Assembly: GCF_002934455.1 (NCBI RefSeq)
Contig: NZ_PTIR01000023.1
Location: forward strand, 36,681-100,680
Source of the DNA: Trinickia symbiotica
Lineage (GTDB): Bacteria > Pseudomonadota > Gammaproteobacteria > Burkholderiales > Burkholderiaceae
Direction: 5' to 3'
Length of the DNA stretch: 64,000 bases
The notes beneath the pieces are model-generated. The model saw nothing but the letters and a program-made list of their open reading frames with translations. It searched no databases and was not told where the DNA came from. This document shows, one piece after another, positions 1 to 7,575 of this stretch. A program made the position numbers and the translations under genes. Within the stretch, counting starts at the first letter, position 1, and every line of letters begins with the position of its first letter.

Positions 1-2243
1 GACAGCACGACCATCTCGTCGCCGCCCGCCGCTTGCACCACCGTCGCGCGCAGCGTAATAGAGCCGCTTTGCGTGAACTTGCAGGCGTTGCCGAGCAGAT
101 TCGTCACGATCTGCGCGATGCGCAACCCATCGCCGTTCCAACTGCCGCCGATCGACGGATCGATGAGGCAGAGAAAGTGCAGCCCCTTGCCGGTGATCGC
201 CGGCGCGAGCGTCTGCGCGCAACGCTCGACGACTTCGTCGAGCCGAAACGGTTCGAGGTGCAAGCTCAGCTCGCGCGCCTCGGCCTTCGACAGATCGAGC
301 ACATCGTCGACGAGCGAGAGCAAGGAATCGAACGCGCGCCTGACTGAGCCGACGCGCGCGGCCTGCGAAGGCGTCAGGGCCTCCATCGACAGCAGCTCGA
401 GATTGCCGAGCGCGCCATAAAGCGGCGTGCGCAGCTCATGGCTGATCGTGGCGACGAGCATCGACTTGGCGCGACTCGCCTCGTCGGCGGCCTGCCGCGC
501 ACGGCGCAGCAGCCGGACGGTTTCCTTCTGGCGGCTGATGTCCGTGAGGCTGCAAAGCACGACCTCCTGCAGGCGATAGCGCGCACGCGCAAATGCCACG
601 GCGAGCTCGCGGCGCATGCCGTCGGCCCCTGTTACGGACACCTCGGCGCTGCGAATGGTGCCGGTGGACGTCGGGCGCGAACCGCTGGACGCATCGACGA
701 GCCCGTTGTGACGCGCGCCGCGGGACCCGCTGCCGGATGCCGCTCGCGTGGCGCGTCGGCGCCCTCGGCGTGCGCGGCGGCGCCTGCGCGGACGGGGCTC
801 GAGTAGCCGCGCGTAGAAGCCAGCCTCGTCGGTCGATGCTGACAGCAATGCGCGCGCAATGTCGTTCTGCAAGACGATGCGGCTTGTCGCGGGATCGAAT
901 ACGGTAAGGCCGACAGGTGCGGTGGCGAGCACCGTGCGGCTGAACGCCTCGCTTTCGAAGACGCTTTGCGCGCGCAGGCGGAGCGGCGCGAGCACAAACC
1001 GGTCGATCAGCAGAACGAACGCCCACTGCACCGCGAGCACGACCGAAGTCAGCGCGACGGTCCAACCGATCGGCCCTTTGAGATTGGCCGCGATCGTGCG
1101 CCAATCGAAGGCCGACACCGCGATCCATTCTGGCCCGGCAATACGCTGGATGATGAAGAAATCGCCGCCGCGACGTACGAGCCGTACGCGCTCGTCGGCG
1201 ACCTCGAAGACGGACGGTTTCGCAGCCAATGCGTGCATCCAGCGCTCGCCGCGCGGATTCGATTCGTCGATGCCGATCAGATGGCGGCGATCGCGCGACA
1301 CCATGAAGAAATCGGGATCGTGCACCGCCGGCTGGAAGAGCCGGGGGATCTGTCTGGCCGGCAGCGTCACGGCGAGCACGGCCAGGCGCTCGTCGCCGCG
1401 ATAGATCGGCGCCGCGTAGTGCTTGACGAGGGCACCGTACATGTCCGAGTCGTGGAGCGTGACCCAGAACACCCGATCGCGGCGCAGCAAGGCGTCCGCG
1501 TGATTGCCGAGCTCCGCGTCGACGTGGGCGACATAGCGGTCGATGAGGGCCTGGATGCCGTCCGAGGCGGGCCGCGCGGCCGCGCTCTCGTTTTCGTTGC
1601 GCCCTGGCGCGGGCGTGGGCGCCTCAGTTCTCTCCACGTGCGCGCCGCCCATGAGCCTCTCGTTGCGCAGCGGCGGCCAGGCCGCCAGAAAGCGCCGATC
1701 CTCGGTATAGAGAAAGCCGCCGATGTCGTCAGCCGCTTCTTGCCGCCTCAACAGCGAGCGCGGCGAAATTTCGCGCACGAGCCGCAGCAGGCCGGCGAGA
1801 CGCTCGCGATCCTCGGGCGCCGTCAGCGTCGAAACGATCGTGAACGGCGCCGCACCGAGGTCCTGCCCCGTGACGACGATGCCGCCGTTTTGCGCGAGCA
1901 GCCGCGAATAGCGGTCGACAGGCACGATATCGCGCTCGTGCACGGCGCTGAGCGCCTCATAGGTTTCGACCGTATGCCGCAAGCGCGCCTGATTGCGCTC
2001 GACCGACGCGTTGACGAAGTCGCGCTGCGCGAGGAAGCCGGCACGCCAGTCGTCGATGCAGCGCGTATAACGATGCGCGATGCCGGCGATGGCGGCCGCG
2101 AGGATTGAAAGCGTCAGTACGGCGCCGCCGCCGAACAGCAGCGTGCGATCGTAGAGGCCGGCGAGCGATGCGTTTTCGGCGGACCGGCGCAGGCGCTTGC
2201 GCCATGCGGCCAGCCTGCGCGACCACGAGCGTTTTCGGTTCAT
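1..2243 (-). CDS. membrane sensor histidine kinase (partial, runs off left edge)
   Basis: The reading frame is open from an ATG at 2243 to the first base of the window, so the C-terminus is missing. About 747 codons are visible. The N-terminus is basic and followed by a membrane segment near residues 34-52. A long periplasmic sensor region follows, then a second membrane segment before a PAS-like stretch (VFDPATSRIVLQNDIARALL). An unusually arginine-rich linker lies near 740-805. The dimerisation and phosphoacceptor H-box is SHELRTPLYGALGNLELL near 450-410. The N-box side of the ATPase domain (NLLGNACKFTQSGSI) lies close to the edge. The H-box resembles BvgS/RcsC-type hybrid kinases, so a receiver domain may follow off-window. 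The signal sensed and the partner regulator are unknown. Confidence 0.9.
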   Translation of the reverse strand, partial: MNRKRSWSRRLAAWRKRLRRSAENASLAGLYDRTLLFGGGAVLTLSILAAAIAGIAHRYTRCIDDWRAGFLAQRDFVNASVERNQARLRHTVETYEALSAVHERDIVPVDRYSRLLAQNGGIVVTGQDLGAAPFTIVSTLTAPEDRERLAGLLRLVREISPRSLLRRQEAADDIGGFLYTEDRRFLAAWPPLRNERLMGGAHVERTEAPTPAPGRNENESAAARPASDGIQALIDRYVAHVDAELGNHADALLRRDRVFWVTLHDSDMYGALVKHYAAPIYRGDERLAVLAVTLPARQIPRLFQPAVHDPDFFMVSRDRRHLIGIDESNPRGERWMHALAAKPSVFEVADERVRLVRRGGDFFIIQRIAGPEWIAVSAFDWRTIAANLKGPIGWTVALTSVVLAVQWAFVLLIDRFVLAPLRLRAQSVFESEAFSRTVLATAPVGLTVFDPATSRIVLQNDIARALLSASTDEAGFYARLLEPRPRRRRRARRGRRRATRAASGSGSRGARHNGLVDASSGSRPTSTGTIRSAEVSVTGADGMRRELAVAFARARYRLQEVVLCSLTDISRQKETVRLLRRARQAADEASRAKSMLVATISHELRTPLYGALGNLELLSMEALTPSQAARVGSVRRAFDSLLSLVDDVLDLSKAEARELSLHLEPFRLDEVVERCAQTLAPAITGKGLHFLCLIDPSIGGSWNGDGLRIAQIVTNLLGNACKFTQSGSITLRATVVQAAGGDEMVVL

Positions 2244-2280
2244 CGGCGCGAAGTCCTTGTGGCGCCTCGAACTGGGCGCC

Positions 2281-2314
2281 GCTAGCGTAGTTAGTGAGAG
2301 GCCGTTACGCTAGC
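2281..2314. promoter_or_regulatory. perfect inverted repeat upstream of the kinase gene
   Basis: Arms GCTAGCGTA (2281-2289) and TACGCTAGC (2306-2314) are perfect complements with a 16-bp spacer. They lie 38 bp upstream of the kinase start codon and downstream of the convergent-side DMT gene end. The position suits an operator or a stem-loop in the kinase leader. There is no T-run, so an intrinsic terminator is less likely. The binding protein is unknown. Confidence 0.4.
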
Positions 2315-2461
2315 CAAGTCGAGCGGCGATCTAACAGAGAATGCCAAAAGATAGGACGATCGCTCAGTGTAAGGCGCGGGCGGCGAGCGACGAAGGAGCG
2401 ACGAACGAGCGTTGATCGGCGCCGCGCCGGTCTTTGTCGCGGTCAGCGCTTCCCGGCGCGC

Positions 2462-3373
2462 TCACACGCGGGCGGTGCGCTCGCGCTTGCGCACGAACGG
2501 CAAGCGCCGCAGCATATTGAAGGCGATGAGATTACCCGTCACGACGAGCAGGAGACCGACGACGGCTGAAGGAGACCAGCGGTAGCCTTCGAACACCGTC
2601 GAGACGGCGAGCGCGACGAACGGAAACAGCACCGTGCAGTAGGCGGCCCGCTCCGGACCGATGCGTCCGACGAGCGTCAGGTAGGTCGTAAAGCCGATGA
2701 CCGAGCCCGGTATGGCCAGATAGACGAGCGCGCCGAGGTAGCGGGCCGTCGATTCGGGCTCGAAAGAGAGACCCGCCGCGAAGCTGCCGGCCGTTAGGAT
2801 CGCGGCGCCGATCAGCATCGCCCAGCCGTTCGTGACGGTCGGGTGCAGCCCCATCGCCTGCATGCGGCTCGAAAGGAGATTGCCGGCCGAAAACGACATC
2901 GTGCCGATGAGCGTAATCACGAGCCCCACCCACATCGCATGATCGTTCGCATGCCCGACCATCTGGGGCGCAAAAAGACACAGAATGCCGATCAGGCCGA
3001 GCACCGCGCCGACGATCGCGCTTGGCTGCAGCGTACGGCCCATAAACATGCGCCCGTTGATCGCATTGAAGAGTGGGGCCGTCGAGAAAACGACGGCCAC
3101 GAGCCCGCTCGGGACGATCTGCTCGGCGTAGTAGAAGCAGAGAAAATTCACGCAAAAGAGCGCGAGACCCTGCGAGAAAAGCAGCGGCCAAGCCTTGCGC
3201 GGCGGCAACAGCGGGCGGCGCATGAGACGCACGAGCGCCAGCATGACGAGCGCGGCGAGCCAGAAGCGAAAGGCGATCGAGACCGAGGGCGCGACGACGC
3301 CGGTCTGCCATTTGATCGCGATCCAGGTCGTGCCCCAGATCAATACGGTGGCGAAATAAAGCAAGAGATTCAT
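2462..3373 (-). CDS. EamA/DMT-family transporter
   Basis: This 303-aa inner-membrane protein has about ten hydrophobic segments in the two-repeat layout of the drug/metabolite transporter superfamily. Family features include the opening LLLYFATVLIWGTTWIAIKW and the repeat-2 region beginning near LIGTMSFSAGNLLSSRMQ. Such proteins export amino acids, metabolites or drugs, and the substrate cannot be read from sequence. The ATG at 3373 is preferred over an upstream in-frame start at 3418, because it places the first membrane helix at the N-terminus as usual. It is divergent from an AraC regulator, which may control it. Confidence 0.88.
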   Translation of the reverse strand: MNLLLYFATVLIWGTTWIAIKWQTGVVAPSVSIAFRFWLAALVMLALVRLMRRPLLPPRKAWPLLFSQGLALFCVNFLCFYYAEQIVPSGLVAVVFSTAPLFNAINGRMFMGRTLQPSAIVGAVLGLIGILCLFAPQMVGHANDHAMWVGLVITLIGTMSFSAGNLLSSRMQAMGLHPTVTNGWAMLIGAAILTAGSFAAGLSFEPESTARYLGALVYLAIPGSVIGFTTYLTLVGRIGPERAAYCTVLFPFVALAVSTVFEGYRWSPSAVVGLLLVVTGNLIAFNMLRRLPFVRKRERTARV

Positions 3374-3590
3374 GTTCGAGTCCGATTTGTCTTTTGGCCG
3401 GAAGCCCGCCAGCCGCACGCAAACGGGCGTGCGCAGGCGGACCGACGGCGAAATCGAGTCCGACTATGCATCGCCGGCCGCTCCAGGCGTTGTCCAGCCT
3501 TGCGGTTTTTTCGGGACAGAAAGGCGCCGAACGCGCTGGCTCGCTATACTCGGAACTCCTCGATTGATCGTTACGAATTGCATTTTTGCC

Positions 3591-4571
3591 GTGGATGCGA
3601 GCCTGTTCCTGACCACCGCCGATCGCGCCGGCGCACCTTCGGCGTGCGCCGCGCCCGACGCCGCCCTCGCGGCCGGTGCGCGCGTGGACGAGCCGCCGTT
3701 TGGCATGCACTCGATCGGCCGCACGCTCGCCGAGGCCAACGCGACGCTCGAGCGTTTCGCCTGGCTCGGCGATCGGCTCGCGGCAGCTGTCTGGCGGCGC
3801 GACATCGTCGAGGCCGAAACGGCTTACGACAATCCAGGCCACCATACGCTCTCGTGTTACCTCGACGGCGGTCATCGGACCGAGCGACAAAAGCTGCCGG
3901 GACGGTATGGCGCGCCGCAGCGGCTTTGCGCGCTACCGAGCGATCATGAATCGCGCTGGTGGGTACGCGGGTACATGCATTTCGTGCATCTTTACTTCCT
4001 GCCCGAGCATTTCACGCGCCGGGCCATCCGCGAGCTCGACCGCGAGCCGCGCGAGCTCACGCTCGCCGATCGGACTTACTTCGAGGACGCGCGGCTGGCG
4101 GCGCTCTGTCAATCGCTCGCCGTCGCGCCGTGGGACGACCCCGACGATCGGCTGCGCGCCAACGAAGCCGCGCACGAGATCCTGAGCCTGTTGCTGCGCG
4201 GCCAGGCCGTGCGCCGGGAAGACGCGCCCGTCACGGGCGGGCTCGCCCCGGCGACGCGCCGCCGCGTACGCGAATACATCGACGCTCACCTGTCGCGCTC
4301 GGTCACGCTCGGGGAACTCGCCGACGTGGCCTGCCTGTCGGAATTTCACTTCTCGCGCATGTTTCGCGCATCGTTCGGCATGCCGCCGCATGCGTGGATC
4401 GCCGAGCAACGCATCGAACGCGCACGGGCGCTGCTGCGCTCGACGACGCTTGCGCTCGATCGGGTTGCGGCCGAATGTGGCTATGCGAACACCAGCCACC
4501 TCGGCCACCGGTTTCGCGCGGTCGTGGGCGCCTCCCCGCTCGGCTTTCGGCGCGCAATGAACGCCGCTTGA
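3591..4571 (+). CDS. AraC-family transcriptional regulator
   Basis: This regulator of about 326 aa has an N-terminal sensor region and a C-terminal double helix-turn-helix of the AraC/XylS type. The second half reads RVREYIDAHLSRSVTLGELA, then LSEFHFSRMFRASFGMPPHA and AAECGYANTSHLGHRFRAV, which match both HTH subdomains and the family signature. The start is uncertain: in-frame GTG at 3591, TTG at 3564 and ATG at 3705 are all possible. I chose GTG because the longer frame to 3372 would overlap the divergent transporter start. It is divergent from the DMT exporter and is its likely regulator. Confidence 0.85.
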   Translation: MDASLFLTTADRAGAPSACAAPDAALAAGARVDEPPFGMHSIGRTLAEANATLERFAWLGDRLAAAVWRRDIVEAETAYDNPGHHTLSCYLDGGHRTERQKLPGRYGAPQRLCALPSDHESRWWVRGYMHFVHLYFLPEHFTRRAIRELDREPRELTLADRTYFEDARLAALCQSLAVAPWDDPDDRLRANEAAHEILSLLLRGQAVRREDAPVTGGLAPATRRRVREYIDAHLSRSVTLGELADVACLSEFHFSRMFRASFGMPPHAWIAEQRIERARALLRSTTLALDRVAAECGYANTSHLGHRFRAVVGASPLGFRRAMNAA

Positions 4572-4608
4572 ATCCCCTTCCCTCGTTCTTGACCCGCATG
4601 TAGGTGCG

Positions 4609-4649
4609 CTATCGCATCGATAGCCACCCATCGTTATCGCCGCGATGGG
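4609..4649. promoter_or_regulatory. two adjacent short hairpins in the mntH leader
   Basis: CTATCG/CGATAG (4609-4623, 3-nt spacer) is followed at once by CCCATCG/CGATGGG (4627-4649, 9-nt spacer). They lie 88-128 bp upstream of the mntH start. The positions suit an operator or a 5' UTR structure for a metal-responsive gene. I do not recognise an MntR, Mur or yybP-ykoY consensus, so the role is open. Confidence 0.35.
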
Positions 4650-4736
4650 AACGTTCAATTGTTCTTTTTTCGCGGCGCACGGCACCATTCGTCGTAACAG
4701 GGTTGAAGCAACGAAAGCGTGACGACGAGGTGTGCG

Positions 4737-6047
4737 ATGACGACAGCACAATTGCAGCTGGGAATGACGGAAAGAGCGACGCAGGCGATCGGCGCCGCGC
4801 TCGCCCCGCGCGGCACGAGCCTGCGCTCGGCGCTGCTCTTCGCCGGCCCCGCCGTCGTCGCCTCCATCGCCTACATGGATCCGGGCAACTTCGCCGCCAA
4901 CATCCAGGCCGGATCGCAGTACGGCTACTCGCTGCTCTGGGTCGTCGCCGTCGCCAACGTCATCGCGATGCTGTTTCAGGCGCTCTCGGCCAAGCTCGGT
5001 ATCGTCACGGGCCGCAATCTCGCCGAAATGAGCCGCGAGCATTTTTCTCGGCCCGTCGTCTACGCGATGTGGGCCGTCAGCGAAATTGCCGCGATGGCCA
5101 CGGACCTCGCCGAATTTCTCGGCGGCGCGATCGGCCTCTCGCTGCTTTTCCATTTGCCCTTGTGGGCCGGCATGATCGTGACGGGGATCGTCACGTATGG
5201 CATCCTCGCGGCCGAAAAACGCGGATTTCGGCCGATGGAACTCATCATCGGCGGGTTGATTGCCGCCGTTGCGCTCTCGTACGTGATCGAGCTTTCGATC
5301 GTCGATGTGGACTGGCAACAAGCCGTGCACGGCGCCACCGTGCCGCAATTGCCGGGCGCCGGGGCGTTGTCGGTCGCCGTGGCGATGCTCGGCGCGACCG
5401 TCATGCCGCATGCCATCTACCTGCATTCCGGACTCACGCAGAACCGCGCGCCGGCGCGCAACAACGCCAGTCGCCTCAAGCTGCTGCGCTTTTCGAATTG
5501 GGAAGTGGTCATCGCGCTTTCGGTCGCCGGGCTCGTCAATATGGCGATGATCGTCATGGCGTCGGGCGCGTTTCACGACGGGCACGCCGACGTGGCGCAG
5601 ATCGAGACCGCCTATCACAGCCTCGTGCCCCTCTTCGGCGCCGGCGCGGCTGCCGTGTTCCTTATTGCGTTGATCGCGTCGGGCGTGTCCAGCTCCGTCG
5701 TCGGGACGATGGCCGGGCAGATGATCATGCAGGGCTTTGTCGGCTTCCGGATTCCTGTCGGCCTGCGCCGCCTCGTCACGATGGTGCCGGCCATCATCGT
5801 CGTCGCGCTCGGCGCCAATGCTACCGAAGCACTCGTCTACAGCCAGATCGTGCTCAGTCTCGCGCTGCCGGTGCCGATGATCGCCCTCCTCGTATTGACG
5901 AATCGGCGCGACATCATGGGGCCTTTCGCCAACACAGGCACGGTGCGGCTTGCCGCCGTGGGGGCGACCGCGTTGATCGTCGTGCTCAACGTCGTGCTCG
6001 TGTTGCAGACGCTCGGTGTGGCGGTACCGGGGTTGGGCGCGCCTTGA
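4737..6047 (+). CDS. mntH: NRAMP-family Mn(II)/divalent metal transporter
   Basis: This 436-aa inner-membrane protein has about 11 hydrophobic segments. It carries the TM1 metal-binding motif DPGN in YMDPGNFAANIQAGSQYGY and the TM6 signature MPHAIYLHSGL (MPH), which in this family ligand the metal. Nramp proteins import Mn2+ (also Fe2+) using the proton gradient. ATG 4737 is chosen over an in-frame GTG at 4719 because GAGG lies at proper spacing before it. The gene stands alone, with a 165-bp leader containing two inverted repeats. I read it as functional and full length. Confidence 0.92.
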   Translation: MTTAQLQLGMTERATQAIGAALAPRGTSLRSALLFAGPAVVASIAYMDPGNFAANIQAGSQYGYSLLWVVAVANVIAMLFQALSAKLGIVTGRNLAEMSREHFSRPVVYAMWAVSEIAAMATDLAEFLGGAIGLSLLFHLPLWAGMIVTGIVTYGILAAEKRGFRPMELIIGGLIAAVALSYVIELSIVDVDWQQAVHGATVPQLPGAGALSVAVAMLGATVMPHAIYLHSGLTQNRAPARNNASRLKLLRFSNWEVVIALSVAGLVNMAMIVMASGAFHDGHADVAQIETAYHSLVPLFGAGAAAVFLIALIASGVSSSVVGTMAGQMIMQGFVGFRIPVGLRRLVTMVPAIIVVALGANATEALVYSQIVLSLALPVPMIALLVLTNRRDIMGPFANTGTVRLAAVGATALIVVLNVVLVLQTLGVAVPGLGAP

Positions 6048-6218
6048 GTGGCGCGGATTGTTCACTTGGGCACACCAGTGATTTCATATCGCGCGTATTT
6101 ATTCGTGACATGTCGCCTTTTAGACTGGTTTCATGCAGCAACAGTCGGCGCCGTTCCGGGTACGGGCAGCAGCGGCTCCGGAGGCCGGCGGCGGCATTTG
6201 AAACGATTGGAGGTTGCC

Positions 6219-6428
6219 ATGTTCGCGACATCGGAATATCTCGCGCTCGACGAAATGAAGAAGCTCGTCGAATGGACGCAGGCTTGGTACGAAGAAGCGC
6301 TTTCGGCCAACTACGTCGAGGAACCCTATCAGCCCGAGGCTGAGGTACTGACCCGTATGCATCAGTACTTCCGGTTTGGTCTGACGCCGGAAGAGGCGGT
6401 GCAGGCGTGCTTTGGCCCCAAGCACTGA
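6219..6428 (+). CDS. small conserved hypothetical protein (69 aa)
   Basis: A short acidic protein begins MFATSEYLALDEMKKLVEW, with a strong Shine-Dalgarno (GGAGG at 6209-6213). The frame extends upstream to 6048, but that part is Gly/Arg-rich and lacks coding character. The C-terminus (FGLTPEEAVQACFGPKH) looks like a small helical domain. I recall no function; proteins of this size and type occur in Burkholderiaceae. It may be transcribed alone or with mntH. Confidence 0.7.
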   Translation: MFATSEYLALDEMKKLVEWTQAWYEEALSANYVEEPYQPEAEVLTRMHQYFRFGLTPEEAVQACFGPKH

Positions 6429-6481
6429 AGCGTGAACGGGTTCAGAAGAAGTTCGAAGTCGGCCGGGCCGCTCGCCGGTTT

Positions 6482-6961
6482 TCAGAGCGATCGTCGATAC
6501 ATCACGAAACCCGGTTTGTCCGCTACGGAATCGTAGAGCCGCATTGCGGTGTGGTTGGTTTCGTGCGTGTGCCAGTAGACGCGTTCGGCGCGCGCGGCAC
6601 GCGCTTCGGCGTAGACCGCTTCGATCAACGCGCGGCCGACGCCCTTGCCGCGCTCGCTCTCGAGCGTAAATAGATCCTGCAGATAGCAGAGCGGGCCGGC
6701 GAGCGTCGTACTGCGGTGATAAAGAAAATGCACGAGGCCGACGAGGGCCTCGCCGCGCTGCGCGACGAACGCGTGCATGGGCTCGTAGCCGTCGAAGAAC
6801 CGCGACCACGTCAGATTCGTGATCTCCCGCGGCAAGGCCGTATCGCCGAAACGGCCATAGAACCGGTTGTAGCCGTCCCATAACGGGAGCCAACGGTCAA
6901 AATCGTTTTCCTCGATAGCGCGTACGATCAGCGGCGCGTCGTTGTTCAATGATGCGTTCAC
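6482..6961 (-). CDS. GNAT-family N-acetyltransferase
   Basis: This 159-aa protein has the GNAT fold. Motif A, which binds acetyl-CoA, is visible as ESERGKGVGRALIEAVYAEA (the R/Q-x-x-G-x-G/A pattern). It is preceded by the beta-strand LCYLQDLFTL and followed by an NHTAMRLYDS motif-B segment typical of the family. It starts at GTG 6961 after an AGGAC sequence. It transfers an acetyl group from acetyl-CoA to an unknown amine. The neighbours give no substrate clue. Confidence 0.88.
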   Translation of the reverse strand: MNASLNNDAPLIVRAIEENDFDRWLPLWDGYNRFYGRFGDTALPREITNLTWSRFFDGYEPMHAFVAQRGEALVGLVHFLYHRSTTLAGPLCYLQDLFTLESERGKGVGRALIEAVYAEARAARAERVYWHTHETNHTAMRLYDSVADKPGFVMYRRSL

Positions 6962-7098
6962 TCGAGTTGTCCTATTCTGCAGGTTCTGTAGGCGCGACGA
7001 GAGGGCATGCTAGCACGCATGCGCGCTGTCGATTTCTCCCAGCCTCGATCGTCGCGTAGGATCGGAGGCTCATCCTCCGTTCACTCCGGGAGTCGATC

Positions 7099-7545
7099 AT
7101 GTCTACACAAACTGTCCGTCTGCATCGAGTCATTCGGGCCACGCCCGAGCGCATCTATCGCGCATTCCTCGACGCGAATGCAATGTCGAAGTGGCTTCCG
7201 CCGAATGGGTTCACCGGCAAGGTTCATGAGCTCGATGCCAAGGTGGGGGGCGGCTACAGGATGTCGTTCACGAACTTCACGACGGGCGATAGCCATTCTT
7301 TCGGCGGCGAGTATCTCGAGCTCGTGCCGCATGAGCGACTTCGGTATACAGCACAGTTCGACGATCCGAACTTGCCGGGGACCATGCAGACGACCGTGTC
7401 GCTACGGGCTGTGATCTTTGGAACAGAGCTCCATGTCGTGCAGGAAGGTATTCCGGAAGTCCTTCCCGCCGAAGCGTGCTATCTCGGGTGGCAGGAGTCG
7501 CTTGCGTTGCTCGCCTTGTTGGTGGAGGCCGAGATTCGGCAGTAG
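7099..7545 (+). CDS. AHSA1/SRPBCC-domain protein
   Basis: This 148-aa START-like (SRPBCC) protein opens with RVIRATPERIYRAFLDANAM and KWLPPNGFTG, the typical N-terminus of the AHSA1/PF08327 group. The C-terminal helix GWQESLALLALLVEAE is also typical. Members bind hydrophobic ligands or act in stress response; the ligand here is unknown. A GGGAG Shine-Dalgarno precedes the ATG. It is convergent with recD, with a hairpin between them. Confidence 0.88.
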   Translation: MSTQTVRLHRVIRATPERIYRAFLDANAMSKWLPPNGFTGKVHELDAKVGGGYRMSFTNFTTGDSHSFGGEYLELVPHERLRYTAQFDDPNLPGTMQTTVSLRAVIFGTELHVVQEGIPEVLPAEACYLGWQESLALLALLVEAEIRQ

Positions 7546-7551
7546 TTGAAT

Positions 7552-7571
7552 GGCCGCTCACACGAGCGGCC
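7552..7571. terminator. bidirectional terminator-like hairpin
   Basis: GGCCGCT (7552-7558) and AGCGGCC (7565-7571) form a perfect 7-bp GC-rich stem with a 6-nt loop. It sits between the convergent ends of the AHSA1 gene and recD. A short T-rich stretch follows on the plus side. It probably ends transcripts from both sides. Confidence 0.65.
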
Positions 7572-7575
7572 TATC

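Noticed and set aside
3933..6065. 710-codon minus-strand open frame opposite mntH and araC
   Set aside because: It is rich in His, Arg, Asp and Gly as expected from antisense reading of GC-rich genes; the plus strand has clear motifs (DPGN, AraC HTH).
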